Positions 16,493-24,956 are shown, counted from the stretch's first letter. The stretch is DNA of 64,000 nucleotides from Lachnospiraceae bacterium (GCA_017408735.1 JAFQUB010000023.1:1-64000); one strand, 5' to 3'. Made by a program: numbers and translations. The notes: generated from the letters alone by a model not told the origin.

Positions 16493-16595
16493 TTGTAACA
16501 GTTCAGCTTAACGATTTCAAGAACAGGTATGGTGAAGACTTGACACGACAGTCTTCTGGAGCGTCTTTGTAATCACTAAGGCTGAACTATTACAA
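16493..16595. repeat. Palindromic intergenic element with inner hairpin
   Basis: TTGTAACAGTTCAGC (16493-16507) pairs with GCTGAACTATTACAA (16581-16595), 14 of 15 positions. The exception (16499/16589) would be a G.U pair on a minus-strand RNA. Inside, GAAGACT (16534-16540) pairs with AGTCTTC (16550-16556). It fills the gap between two convergent genes and may serve as a transcription end for both. A related half-motif is seen near 44753-44777. Confidence 0.6.
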
Positions 16596-16615
16596 AATCC
16601 ATGATTATTTCTATT

Positions 16616-18247
16616 TTATCCTTTTAAAAATTCTAAAAGTTGCCGCACATTCTTCTTACCAAAACTAATCTTCTCCCCATCATTCACTACCAGACATGGT
16701 ACACTCATCACATCATATCTTTCTCGAATCTGAGGGAAATGATTCAAATCGTAGACCTGTGCAGAAACATGTGCATTCTCTGCTGCAATTCGCTGTGCAG
16801 CAGTTACAAGTTCCGGACACATAGTACAGGATAAAGAAACCAGCACTTTAAGTTCTATCTGTTGACTGATGCCGCGAATCTCTTCCAATGATTCCTCATC
16901 CAAAGCCTGTCCCGGACCTGCCGCATTGTAAAGTCCCAGAACAAAAGAAGTAAATTCGTGACCTCCCGGAACACCATGAAAGGCCAACCCAGTCCATTCA
17001 CCATTGGCACGACATACTTGAACGCATGGTGCTTCCTCCTCTCCCTCGTCTGTCAGTTCTACGGAAATCTTATCTGTAAGTTTTTCTAATTCTTCCATAT
17101 AACCTTTCAGTTCAACCGATACCGGTCTGTCGTCCAAAGAAAGTTTTAATACTAGAGGAGCCGCCATCTTTGAAAATACTGTATTCAGCTGTGCCAGCAT
17201 TTCATCATCAAACAGTACATCGTTTTCTGTACTTTGCACTGAATCATTTGAAATATTCTGTTCTGTTTTCGTCATTTCTACAACAGGTTTTTCAGGATAT
17301 AATCCCGTTTTTTTCTGCATCATTGCCGCATATTTTTCCAACTCAGTAGCTGCCAGAGCACCATCTCCCACAGCTGTTACCACCTGTCGAAGTTCTTTTA
17401 TACATACATCACCTGCAGCATACAGTCCATCAACACTAGTCTTCTTAGAATTGTCCGTAATAACATATCCCTGTTCGTTCAATTCCGCAAGCCCTTGAAT
17501 CAGCGCCGTAGCAGGTGCATAACCGGCAAACACAAATACACCAATGTTCTCCCCGGCTTCTGCCCGATACTCATTTTCTTCACCAGTTTGATTATTGTAG
17601 TAACGAATAGCACGCAAAGCAGTATCTCCGCTGACATTCAAAACCTCTGTATTCGTAAGAACAGAAATCTTTTCGTTATTTCTTGCTGTATCTGCCACCG
17701 ACTTTGCACAAGTAAAATCCTCTTCCCGAACAAGAATGGTCACATGGCGGGCATACTTAGTCAAAAATACTGCTTCTTCGGCAGCTGCAAAACCGCCACC
17801 CACCACAAAGACTTCTTTTCCACTGAAAAATTCTCCATCACATGTAGCACAGTAGGCAACACCTCTTCCTCTGAACTCTTCCTCTCCTGCAAATCCTACC
17901 ATTCTAGGATGTGCACCGGTAGCCAACAGAATACCGAAACACTTTAATTCTCCTCTGTCAGTTTTAACTATCTTAACATCCTCTGACAAATCAAAACTTT
18001 CTGCCTGAGCCAACAAAAACTCTGCTCCAAAGCTTTCTGCCTGTTTCCGCATAGTTTCAGTAAGTTCTGCGCCACTGGTACGTTCCACACCGGGATAATT
18101 TACCACCTCATGGGTGATGGTAATCTGTCCACCGAAATGTTCCTTTTCCACAACTACCACACGGTATTTTGCTCTTGCCAGATAAAGTGCTGCTGTCAGT
18201 CCTGCAGGACCGCCGCCTACAATTACAACGTCATATAATTTTTTCAT
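16616..18247 (-). CDS. AhpF/thioredoxin-reductase-like flavoprotein with C-terminal thioredoxin-fold domain
   Basis: A 543-residue pyridine-nucleotide disulfide oxidoreductase. The FAD site G-G-G-P-A-G is at 11-16, the redox pair C-A-T-C at 133-136, and a second G-x-G-x-x-A site (VVGGGFAAAEEA) follows. The C-terminal ~200 residues look like the tandem thioredoxin-fold unit that AhpF carries at its N-terminus, with a CTMC motif at 474-477. It begins 7 bp after ahpC and most likely re-reduces that peroxiredoxin. A TTG seven codons upstream lies inside ahpC; the ATG at 18247 is preferred. Confidence 0.88.
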   Translation of the reverse strand: MKKLYDVVIVGGGPAGLTAALYLARAKYRVVVVEKEHFGGQITITHEVVNYPGVERTSGAELTETMRKQAESFGAEFLLAQAESFDLSEDVKIVKTDRGELKCFGILLATGAHPRMVGFAGEEEFRGRGVAYCATCDGEFFSGKEVFVVGGGFAAAEEAVFLTKYARHVTILVREEDFTCAKSVADTARNNEKISVLTNTEVLNVSGDTALRAIRYYNNQTGEENEYRAEAGENIGVFVFAGYAPATALIQGLAELNEQGYVITDNSKKTSVDGLYAAGDVCIKELRQVVTAVGDGALAATELEKYAAMMQKKTGLYPEKPVVEMTKTEQNISNDSVQSTENDVLFDDEMLAQLNTVFSKMAAPLVLKLSLDDRPVSVELKGYMEELEKLTDKISVELTDEGEEEAPCVQVCRANGEWTGLAFHGVPGGHEFTSFVLGLYNAAGPGQALDEESLEEIRGISQQIELKVLVSLSCTMCPELVTAAQRIAAENAHVSAQVYDLNHFPQIRERYDVMSVPCLVVNDGEKISFGKKNVRQLLEFLKG

Positions 18248-18254
18248 AGGCTTC

Positions 18255-18818
18255 TTATAACTGGCCAACCAGATCCAGACTAGGTTTCAATGTTTCAGCA
18301 CCAGGCTGCCATTTAGCAGGACAAACCTCATCACCATGTTCATGAACAAACTGACATGCCTGCAGTTTGCGGAACAATTCGTCAGCATTACGGCCTACAT
18401 TACCGGCACTTACTTCGTAGGAAACAATCTTTCCTTCCGGATTTACAATAAAACTGCCACGTTCTGCCATACCATCTGCTTCAATCAATACATCAAAATC
18501 CCTGCTGATCACATGAGTAGGGTCTGCCAGCATTGGGTACTGAAGTTTTTTGATACGTTCAGAGGAATCATGCCATGCCTTATGCACAAAATGAGAATCT
18601 GTAGACACAGAATAAATCTCACAACCTGCTGCTTTGAATTTATCATAAATATTGTTTAAGTCCTCCAACTCTGTAGGACATACAAAAGTGAAATCTGCAG
18701 GATAGAAGAAAAATACGCTCCACTTACCTAAAATATCCTCTTTTGTAACAGTTTTAAAAGTATCATTCACATAAGCCTGTGCTGTAAAATCGTTTACTTC
18801 TTTATTTATCAATGACAT
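18255..18818 (-). CDS. ahpC: Peroxiredoxin AhpC
   Basis: A typical 2-Cys peroxiredoxin that reduces hydrogen peroxide, organic peroxides and peroxynitrite. The peroxidatic cysteine is C47 in the motif ADFTFVCPTELEDL. The resolving cysteine is C166 in EVCPAKW. The length of 187 matches bacterial AhpC. The start is preceded by AAAGGAG. A 145-nt leader connects it to a strong promoter with a Fur/PerR-like box. The downstream flavoprotein is its probable reductase. Confidence 0.96.
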   Translation of the reverse strand: MSLINKEVNDFTAQAYVNDTFKTVTKEDILGKWSVFFFYPADFTFVCPTELEDLNNIYDKFKAAGCEIYSVSTDSHFVHKAWHDSSERIKKLQYPMLADPTHVISRDFDVLIEADGMAERGSFIVNPEGKIVSYEVSAGNVGRNADELFRKLQACQFVHEHGDEVCPAKWQPGAETLKPSLDLVGQL

Positions 18819-18963
18819 AATTAAGTCTCCTTTACTTTTTTGTTTTAGTTTAATTGGTTTATAAATTTCTTTTAGCTTTTATTATCACTGACTTTTCCTT
18901 AATTCTCATCCTCCTTCCTTTAATTTTGCGAAAAATTTGAATCTTATTGCTTACCACACGCAT

Positions 18964-18992
18964 AATATATCATATCTTTTCCGCCTTGTCAA
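18964..18992 (-). promoter_or_regulatory. SigmaA promoter of ahpC operon
   Basis: On the minus strand TTGACA (18992-18987) is 17 bp from TATATT (18969-18964). The leader to the ahpC ATG is about 140 nt, in which I see no obvious riboswitch. Confidence 0.8.
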
Positions 18993-18996
18993 TAAT

Positions 18997-19012
18997 AGTA
19001 ATCGTTATTACT
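18997..19012. promoter_or_regulatory. Fur/PerR-like inverted repeat upstream of ahpC
   Basis: AGTAATCGTTATTACT has 6-bp perfect arms around four bases and sits 4 bp upstream of the -35 hexamer. A/T-rich dyads of this kind bind PerR or Fur in Gram-positives and commonly control ahpC. The match to the PerR consensus (TTATAATNATTATAA) is partial. Confidence 0.45.
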
Positions 19013-19086
19013 TTCTTTTAATTATTTCGATACACATGCTTAACTCCATATATTATCCTCACCGATATTTTAATAAATATTCACTT

Positions 19087-19257
19087 TCATGAGAATCTCA
19101 TCTTCTCTGTGGTTAATTTCTGTTTTTCTTCAATTGCTTCCTCATATCCCTTTAAAGCGGCAAAAGGCATAAATATTTTGGCCCTGTCCGCCCTGCTCAT
19201 AGAAGGTCTGTTTGATTTTGGTCTATCCATATTTATAATATCATCATATTTTCCCAT
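19087..19257 (-). CDS. YolD-like protein
   Basis: A 56-residue protein, too short for ordinary gene calling. It starts MGKYDDIINMDRP and contains the YolD-family hallmark MSRADRAKIFMPFAALKGYEEAI (given here as one block split at MSRADRAK and IFMPFAALKGY). YolD-like proteins are encoded with Y-family polymerases of the UvrX type in Gram-positives and are thought to act with them. AGGAGGATATT precedes the ATG, and the start lies 10 bp after the polymerase stop, so both are on one transcript. Confidence 0.85.
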   Translation of the reverse strand: MGKYDDIINMDRPKSNRPSMSRADRAKIFMPFAALKGYEEAIEEKQKLTTEKMRFS

Positions 19258-19266
19258 AATATCCTC

Positions 19267-20712
19267 CTATGCCTTGTGGCCTCCAATTTGCTGGTTACGT
19301 TCTATTGTTGTTGCACCTTCTTGCAAATTTGTTCCTTTTAAAATTGCATTTTTTCCATATTTCCCCTGAATTTTCAGCATGGCTTCCTGCAATTTCCGCT
19401 CTCTTTTCTGTTTCTCTTTCTCTTCTTCCAACTTTGTATAATCAGTAAATAAATCCATCTGAACAAACTGTTCTGCTTCCACCTTGCTCTCATCCAATAC
19501 ATTTCCCAATGCAAGTGTAATCCTTTTCACCCCTAGATTTCTGTCAACTATTCTGTCATATATAGCAAGAACAGCCTCCATTATTCTTTCCGTAGATGAA
19601 GTATGTTCCTTCAATTTACAGGAACCATGCGCCGGCTTGGGTACAGTCCTTCCATAATGGTCTAATGCCATGGGACCATTATATTTATGTTGTCCGATAT
19701 TTTTATCATATCCGATATCAAGGGTAACACTGTCTGTTACCAGTTTCTTTGCTACCAATTCTAACACCTGCAGCTCCACCATTTCTCTGACAACGATTCT
19801 GCATTTATCAAAATCATAACTGCAGCTCAATACCTGCCCCGAAGATATGGAGTTGGTGCTTGGTTTGTAATTTTTAATATCTTCCATGGTGCAAGGTTCT
19901 ATTCCCCAGGCATGGTCAATTAAAAGTTCTGCATCAATACCAAATAGTTCAAATAGCAAATCTTCTCCCGTTCCGTATCCCAGATTACTTACCGACATTC
20001 TGGCAACATCTCCCATTGTATACATACCATTGGCTTCCAGCCTTTTACTGATTCCTCTCCCCACTCTCCAAAAATCAGTTAGAGGCCGATGCTCCCACAA
20101 TAACTGTCTGTATGACATTTCATCCAGTTCCGCTATACGCACACCATCCTTGTCTGCTTCTGAATATTTTGCAACAATATCCATGGCAATTTTAGCCAGA
20201 TACATATTACTTCCGATTCCTGCCGTTGCTGTAATTCCCGTTTCAGCAAACACTTCTTTTATTATTTTGATAACCAAATCATGTACAGACAAAGGTTGTC
20301 CTTTATCATCATGATATAATTTCATATATTTGCTTACATCCATAAAAACTTCATCAATGGAATAAACATGAATGTCCTCCGGGCTGATATATTTCATATA
20401 AATCTCATATATTTTGCTGCTGTAATTCATATATAACTGCATCCTTGGAGTTGCAATGATATATGACACTTCTTTACCTGTACTTAACTTTATTTCTTTG
20501 CATTTCTGTATCACTTCAAACAATCTTGCACGCCCTGAGATTCCATACTTTTTCAAAGAAGGGGACACTGCAAGGCAAATTGTTTTCTCTGTTCTTGATT
20601 CATCTGCCACAACCAGATTGGTGGTCAACGGGTCCAATCCTCTTTCTACACACTCTACGGAGGCATAGAAGGATTTTAAGTCTATTGCTATATAATGCTT
20701 CTTATTCTCCAT
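19267..20712 (-). CDS. Y-family DNA polymerase (UvrX/DinB-like)
   Basis: A 481-residue translesion polymerase. The first catalytic motif is YIAIDLKSFYASVE (7-20), the second is VYSIDEVFMDVS near 116-127, and the GIGSNMYLAKIAMD helix-hairpin region follows. The C-terminal ~100 residues contain a charged EEEKEKQKRERK stretch rather than a clear beta-clamp peptide; one could be in VQMDLFTD, which resembles Q-x-x-L-F. The gene is led by an SOS-type promoter and followed by a yolD-like gene. Expected role: damage-induced, error-prone synthesis. Confidence 0.92.
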   Translation of the reverse strand: MENKKHYIAIDLKSFYASVECVERGLDPLTTNLVVADESRTEKTICLAVSPSLKKYGISGRARLFEVIQKCKEIKLSTGKEVSYIIATPRMQLYMNYSSKIYEIYMKYISPEDIHVYSIDEVFMDVSKYMKLYHDDKGQPLSVHDLVIKIIKEVFAETGITATAGIGSNMYLAKIAMDIVAKYSEADKDGVRIAELDEMSYRQLLWEHRPLTDFWRVGRGISKRLEANGMYTMGDVARMSVSNLGYGTGEDLLFELFGIDAELLIDHAWGIEPCTMEDIKNYKPSTNSISSGQVLSCSYDFDKCRIVVREMVELQVLELVAKKLVTDSVTLDIGYDKNIGQHKYNGPMALDHYGRTVPKPAHGSCKLKEHTSSTERIMEAVLAIYDRIVDRNLGVKRITLALGNVLDESKVEAEQFVQMDLFTDYTKLEEEKEKQKRERKLQEAMLKIQGKYGKNAILKGTNLQEGATTIERNQQIGGHKA

Positions 20713-20746
20713 TCATTTGTACGCCTCCTTTCTTAAATTCAACACC

Positions 20747-20775
20747 ATTATACCAAACATATGTTCCGACTTCAA
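20747..20775 (-). promoter_or_regulatory. SOS promoter with LexA-type box
   Basis: On the minus strand TTGAAG (20775-20770), a 17-bp spacer and TATAAT (20752-20747). The spacer holds GGAACATATGTTTG (20767-20754), which fits the Gram-positive LexA (DinR) consensus CGAACRNRYGTTYC except for its outermost bases. LexA bound here would block polymerase directly. Confidence 0.7.
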
Positions 20776-20875
20776 CCTGTTTTCACTCATTTTAGGTTGA
20801 TTCTTTGGCAAATCTATCTTACCGGATAATTGACATAAGTATCCTTGATGTTAATCTCATCACTATATATGTAGC

Positions 20876-20909
20876 AAAAAAGAGATAGCCTTTCGTCGCT
20901 ATCTCTTTT
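20876..20909 (-). terminator. Terminator overlapping the end of the 52-residue gene
   Basis: AGAGATAGC (20881-20889) pairs with GCTATCTCT (20898-20906). On the minus strand it is followed by six T. The stop codon of the small gene lies within the stem. Confidence 0.8.
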
Positions 20910-21057
20910 GATTAACTGGACCAATACCCTCTTTTCTGGTATTATGTTCCTGATTCTGGTTTTCCGGTTTTACTTTCTGTGTAATGCTGTTAAATTTATG
21001 AAGACTTTGGGCTTCATTAAATTCTTCCTGTTTCTTTTTGTTGTACTGATTTTCCAT
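20899..21057 (-). CDS. Small basic hypothetical protein, 52 residues
   Basis: The frame encodes MENQYNKKKQEEFNEAQSL followed by a polar stretch and the tail EHNTRKEGIGPVNQKR. GAGGTGACAAAGC precedes the ATG and a terminator covers the stop, so it is a complete, isolated transcription unit. The H-N-x-R/K-K-E-x-x-G-P tail resembles a family of ~50-residue clostridial proteins that I recall under the name CPC_1213 family; this link is from memory. It has no membrane segment and no cysteine. Function unknown. Confidence 0.65.
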   Translation of the reverse strand: MENQYNKKKQEEFNEAQSLHKFNSITQKVKPENQNQEHNTRKEGIGPVNQKR

Positions 21058-21185
21058 GCTTTGTCACCTCGTAATCAGTATGCCCTAAGGTACTATTATT
21101 ATTCTGATACATTAATTATTTTATCGCAACAATTACTGCAAATTTTTGATATGAGTAAACACATTTGATTATCTTAAATTTACTC

Positions 21186-21620
21186 TTACAAACCAAATCC
21201 TTGTTTTATATCTAACATCTTATCTAATGCATATACGTGAAGTTCATATACATGAGGTCTGTCCGGTGGTGTCATACCTCCATAATAAGAAGAAAGTTCA
21301 ACTGATTGTTCTCCACCTTGTATACTTGTCCAACTGTTTCTTCCTTGCACAAAATCTGTTGCAGTCTGGCTCTCGTTCTCGTGTATTTCAAGACGAGTTA
21401 TATTTGCAGCCAGCCAGTGAATCCACACGAAACCACCAGTTACCGGATATGCATCCTTATCTTCCAAAACAATCGCAAGTGATACCGTTCCTTTCGGGGC
21501 ATTCTCTACTTTAAAAGGCAAAGAATATGTGGGGATATTGTTCTCATTAAACTGCATTCCACGCTTTCCATATTGTGCTCCTATTACGCCATTGATAATT
21601 CCACTACTTGTAACATTCAT
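21186..21620 (-). CDS. YbhB/YbcL family (PEBP-like) protein, short C-terminus
   Basis: A 144-residue phosphatidylethanolamine-binding-protein fold protein. Family motifs are seen in order: LPFKVENAPKGTVSLAIVLEDKDA, GGFVWIHWLAANI, then YYGGMTPPDRPHVYELHVYALD. Bacterial homologues usually continue ~20 residues beyond KLDL..GF with a final helix; here the frame stops at KQGFGL, so the C-terminus looks truncated. I found no continuation in another frame. It follows an HxlR-type regulator and is probably controlled by it. The ligand is unknown. Confidence 0.75.
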   Translation of the reverse strand: MNVTSSGIINGVIGAQYGKRGMQFNENNIPTYSLPFKVENAPKGTVSLAIVLEDKDAYPVTGGFVWIHWLAANITRLEIHENESQTATDFVQGRNSWTSIQGGEQSVELSSYYGGMTPPDRPHVYELHVYALDKMLDIKQGFGL

Positions 21621-21702
21621 TTTCTATACCTCCAATTGATTTTTATAGAAATATTATAAGTAGCTATTATCAAGTAGTAAATTACCCACTTTTTTGTGTG
21701 TA

Positions 21703-22068
21703 TTATTCCGGCATAATACCCTTTTCGATTAAAATATTCTCCATCCCATTCTCTATTAAATAATCAATCCCAATATGTTGCATGATTTTTAGTGCATCTA
21801 ATATTTTCACACCCATGTCTGCTGTTAAAGAGTATTCTACATGAAGAGGATATCCTTCAAATACTGTTTTTTTAACAAATCCATAATCTATTAATTCTTT
21901 TAATTGTTCTAATAGCATTTTTTGTGTAATACCCTCAATATCTCTTTCTAACTTAGAAAGCGTAGTTTCCCCCAACCGTAATCTCCATAAAATAATTGGT
22001 TTCCATTTACCTTTAATCATATCTTGTACCAGTTCTAATGGACAAGTAAACTCCTCTCGTATCTTCAA
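21703..22068 (-). CDS. HxlR family transcriptional regulator
   Basis: A 121-residue winged-helix regulator with the typical N-terminus CPLELVQDMIKGKWKPIILWRL, where the cysteine (C9) is the redox-sensing position in HypR/YodB-type members. The wing and recognition helix follow (TTLSKLERDIEGITQKMLLEQLKEL in two blocks, then VEYSLTADMGVKILDAL). It is upstream of the PEBP-like gene in the same direction with an 82-bp gap. HxlR proteins generally control an adjacent gene in response to electrophiles or formaldehyde. Confidence 0.88.
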   Translation of the reverse strand: MKIREEFTCPLELVQDMIKGKWKPIILWRLRLGETTLSKLERDIEGITQKMLLEQLKELIDYGFVKKTVFEGYPLHVEYSLTADMGVKILDALKIMQHIGIDYLIENGMENILIEKGIMPE

Positions 22069-22105
22069 TAATGCTCATCCTTTCGTTTCAGCCTTTTTAC
22101 TATTG

Positions 22106-22140
22106 CAAAAAGGGATTGCATTTTGCAATCCCTCATTTTT
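22106..22140 (-). terminator. Terminator after the m5U methyltransferase gene
   Basis: GGGATTGCA (22112-22120) pairs with TGCAATCCC (22124-22132) around a 3-nt loop. On the minus strand TTTTT follows. Confidence 0.85.
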
Positions 22141-22150
22141 CTACAACTGC

Positions 22151-23572
22151 TTACCCATAAATACATCCGCAATCAGGTATTTCTTCCTCCTGTAATTCAA
22201 TCTTTCCATTATCAGTTGACAGCCTTCGGGATAAAAGTACTACAGTTTCTATATTCCCGGTCGCAGGGAACATATCAACTCCCACACTTCTTTCCACCAC
22301 ATAACCTGCCTGCTGCAACACTTCCAAATCCCTTACCAGACTGGTTGGCTTACAGGAAATGTAAACCATACGTTCCACACCGTAGGCGATGATTTTCGGC
22401 AATGCTTTTGGATGGATGCCATCTCTTGGTGGGTCTAACACAATCAAATCCGGTTTTTCGGTCAGGGAATCCAATACTTTCAATACATCTCCCGCAATAA
22501 AGTCGCAGTTAGAAAGGTTATTTAAAGCTGCATTTTCTTTGGCGGCTTCTACTGCTTCTTCTACGATTTCCACGCCGGTTACGTGGCTTGCAACCGGTGC
22601 CAGAATCTGGGCGATGGTTCCGGTTCCGCTGTATAAATCATAAATTTTCTTATTTTCTGTATCACCAATATATTCTCTGGCGGTATCGTATAATACTTCT
22701 GCGCCTAAAGAATTGGTCTGGAAAAATGAAAATGGTGAAATCTTAAATCTCAAACCCAGCAATTCTTCGTAGAAGTAATCCTGACCGTATAAAATTTCAG
22801 TTCCCTCATCTTTGATTACATCTGCTAAGCTGTCGTTGCTAGTGTGAATAATTCCTGCAATTTTTCCCTTTAATTCTAAGGAAGTAAGGATATTTACCCA
22901 TTCGGTAAAATCAAACTGCTCCTGTGTGGTAGTTACGATATCAATTAAAATTTCTCCGGTTTTTACTGCTTTACGCACTAATAAATGACGCAAAAAACCC
23001 ACATGTGTCATCTTGTGGAAGAATTTTAACTGAGTGCCTGCAAAATAATCCAGTGTAGTTGCCAGAATCTTTCGATAATCCTCGTCTACCAGTTTACACT
23101 CACGCACTGCTACAATATCATAGAAGCTTCCACGTTTATGCATTCCTAATGATAAAGGACCGTCCTTGAAAGCATCTCCAAAAGAAAATTCCATTTTATT
23201 ACGGTATTCATCTGCTGTAGGACTTGTCTTTACACCCTCGAAAGTATGTTCACAGCCTGCTTTCGCTAACAATTCTGACAACTGTTTTTCCTTTAACGCA
23301 ATCTGATCTTCATAGGAAAGATTTCGATAAGTACAACCGCCACACTCACCAAAATGAGGACAGTCTGGCTGAATTTCATTTTCTGCTTTTTCCAAAACTT
23401 CTAACAGCCTTGCTTCCATTTTTCCCTTTCGTGCCTTGTTAATGCCAAATTTTATTTTCTGTCCCGGTATGGTATTTTTCACCACGATGTCCTTACCTTC
23501 TACCGTAACAACACCCTTATTTGGGAATTCTACTCTTCCAACTACGCCTTCTAAAATATCGCCTTTTTTCAT
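22151..23572 (-). CDS. rlmD: 23S rRNA (uracil-5-)-methyltransferase, RumA/TrmA family
   Basis: A 473-residue SAM-dependent RNA m5U methyltransferase. An N-terminal TRAM domain (about 1-60) is followed by the iron-sulfur cysteines C-P-H-F-G-E-C-G-G-C. The methyltransferase core shows DLYSGTGTIAQILAP (SAM site), LDPPRDGIHPKAL and the catalytic-cysteine motif VYISCKPTSLVRDL. The start ATG at 23572 follows TGGAGG; a TTG four codons earlier is less likely. Exact target (U1939, U747 or tRNA) cannot be decided from sequence alone, so the symbol is tentative. Confidence 0.88.
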   Translation of the reverse strand: MKKGDILEGVVGRVEFPNKGVVTVEGKDIVVKNTIPGQKIKFGINKARKGKMEARLLEVLEKAENEIQPDCPHFGECGGCTYRNLSYEDQIALKEKQLSELLAKAGCEHTFEGVKTSPTADEYRNKMEFSFGDAFKDGPLSLGMHKRGSFYDIVAVRECKLVDEDYRKILATTLDYFAGTQLKFFHKMTHVGFLRHLLVRKAVKTGEILIDIVTTTQEQFDFTEWVNILTSLELKGKIAGIIHTSNDSLADVIKDEGTEILYGQDYFYEELLGLRFKISPFSFFQTNSLGAEVLYDTAREYIGDTENKKIYDLYSGTGTIAQILAPVASHVTGVEIVEEAVEAAKENAALNNLSNCDFIAGDVLKVLDSLTEKPDLIVLDPPRDGIHPKALPKIIAYGVERMVYISCKPTSLVRDLEVLQQAGYVVERSVGVDMFPATGNIETVVLLSRRLSTDNGKIELQEEEIPDCGCIYG

Positions 23573-23635
23573 GTAAACCTCCAAGTTTTATCTAATCTAA
23601 CTATGTCTTATCAAACTTTCCCTAAATTTACGATA

Positions 23636-24235
23636 TTAATATATTGCATGTTCTAACTTTTTAGCTGACTTAATATCAAAACCATCAATACTGTAATATG
23701 CCAAAGTAATATGTGGGGTAAGCGGATAATCTAATTGCTTTACATCATTGAACAATTCGTACAACTCCATAAGCTTAGTATATTCTTCTTCATTGACCGG
23801 ATACAATCCCAAAACCAAACTGGTGTTTACCATGTTGAAAATATATTTACTTCTCATTTTGATTTTTTTTTCATGTATCTGCTTCGCTTTTTCTATCACG
23901 TTAAGTTCATTTTCAAAAACCTCTGTCGCTATTTTCTGCAAAACAGGCGAATTACTAAGGTCATGAAGTGTCATATGGAAGGTATTTGAAACCAGCCTTT
24001 CGCAAAAACATTCCGGAACAATACTATATAAACTTTCCACAAGCTCCGACAGTGTTTTCTTAGTGACCTCATCCAGATTAAAAACAATTGTATCTCCATA
24101 AAATGTTTGAAATTTATTATTTTTATCAACTTTTTGAGCAATAGATGGATTTCCTTTAAAGTATTCGTCACCGAAATCAACTTCACTTTTCTCAAATGAA
24201 TTAATTCTATCTAAAAAACTCTGATATGATTCCAT
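23636..24235 (-). CDS. 2H phosphoesterase / 2'-5' RNA ligase-like protein
   Basis: A 199-residue protein with two H-x-T motifs, FHMTLHDL (near 108-112) and PHITLAYY (near 177-181), spaced as in the 2H phosphoesterase superfamily. These enzymes open 2',3'-cyclic or 2'-5' phosphodiester bonds in RNA or nucleotides. The fold assignment rests on the two motifs and the surrounding strands; the substrate is unknown. It is a single gene between the methyltransferase gene and a decayed hydrolase. Its codon use is AT-rich relative to its neighbours. Confidence 0.65.
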   Translation of the reverse strand: MESYQSFLDRINSFEKSEVDFGDEYFKGNPSIAQKVDKNNKFQTFYGDTIVFNLDEVTKKTLSELVESLYSIVPECFCERLVSNTFHMTLHDLSNSPVLQKIATEVFENELNVIEKAKQIHEKKIKMRSKYIFNMVNTSLVLGLYPVNEEEYTKLMELYELFNDVKQLDYPLTPHITLAYYSIDGFDIKSAKKLEHAIY

Positions 24236-24286
24236 GGCAAAATCACCTCCTGAAATTCTAATTCTCTTTTCCCTACAAATTGGGCT

Positions 24287-24956
24287 TTATCCCTCTAAAG
24301 AATTTACAAAATCAATTATCTCCTTACTCATTTCTTCGCTTTTAAAGTGATGAATGTAATGACCACAATCATAACTGACCAATTTAGCGTTAAGTATTTC
24401 CGCAAATTCTTTTTGACACTTAGTTTATTTCTTCTTTTGTCAAACTTCGATTATTCAGCTGACATAAAAATCTCGACACCCTATACTTTGTTGTGTTCTT
24501 CATCAATTTTACTTTTTTTGCAACTTTTTCTGTCGTCCATACACTATAAGTTAATGGGGTTGCCATATCATTTCCAATTATTGCACTTACATCGTCTGAA
24601 TACATTTGTTTCCATCTTAAGGCTTCCAAGCCAGACATTGAATGTGGCATTAAAATGTAAGGGCCTTTTTCTCCAATAATATCCAATGCTTGCTTTTGCA
24701 TTGAAACAAGACTATCTATATCTCCAGGAGAATCATATATTTCAGAATATCCATAACCAAATTTTTCTATCACAATAACTCTAAAGTCATTCGCTAATTT
24801 TTCGTAAAGAACTTTAAAATCATATATAGGTGCAACTGTTGCAGACCCCGCCATCAATACAATTTTGGGCTTATTTATATCTCCCTGCCTATATATATGA
24901 ATGTTATGACCATTTACGCTTACAAGTTCTCCTTTACATTTAAGTATATTTTTCAT
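24287..24956 (-). pseudogene. Alpha/beta hydrolase, internally deleted and frameshifted
   Basis: The 5' part (24420-24956) encodes 178 residues with HIYRQGDINKPKIVLMAGSA, a nucleophile-elbow segment M-P-H-S-M-S-G and a WKQMYSDDV region. It then stops. In another frame just downstream (24287-24420) lies the C-terminal end of the same kind of protein: QKEFAEILNAKLVSYDCGH, then YIHHFKSEEM, carrying the catalytic histidine in C-G-H. A stretch of perhaps 60-70 residues between the two parts is missing. The gene is therefore broken by deletion plus frameshift. Confidence 0.8.
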
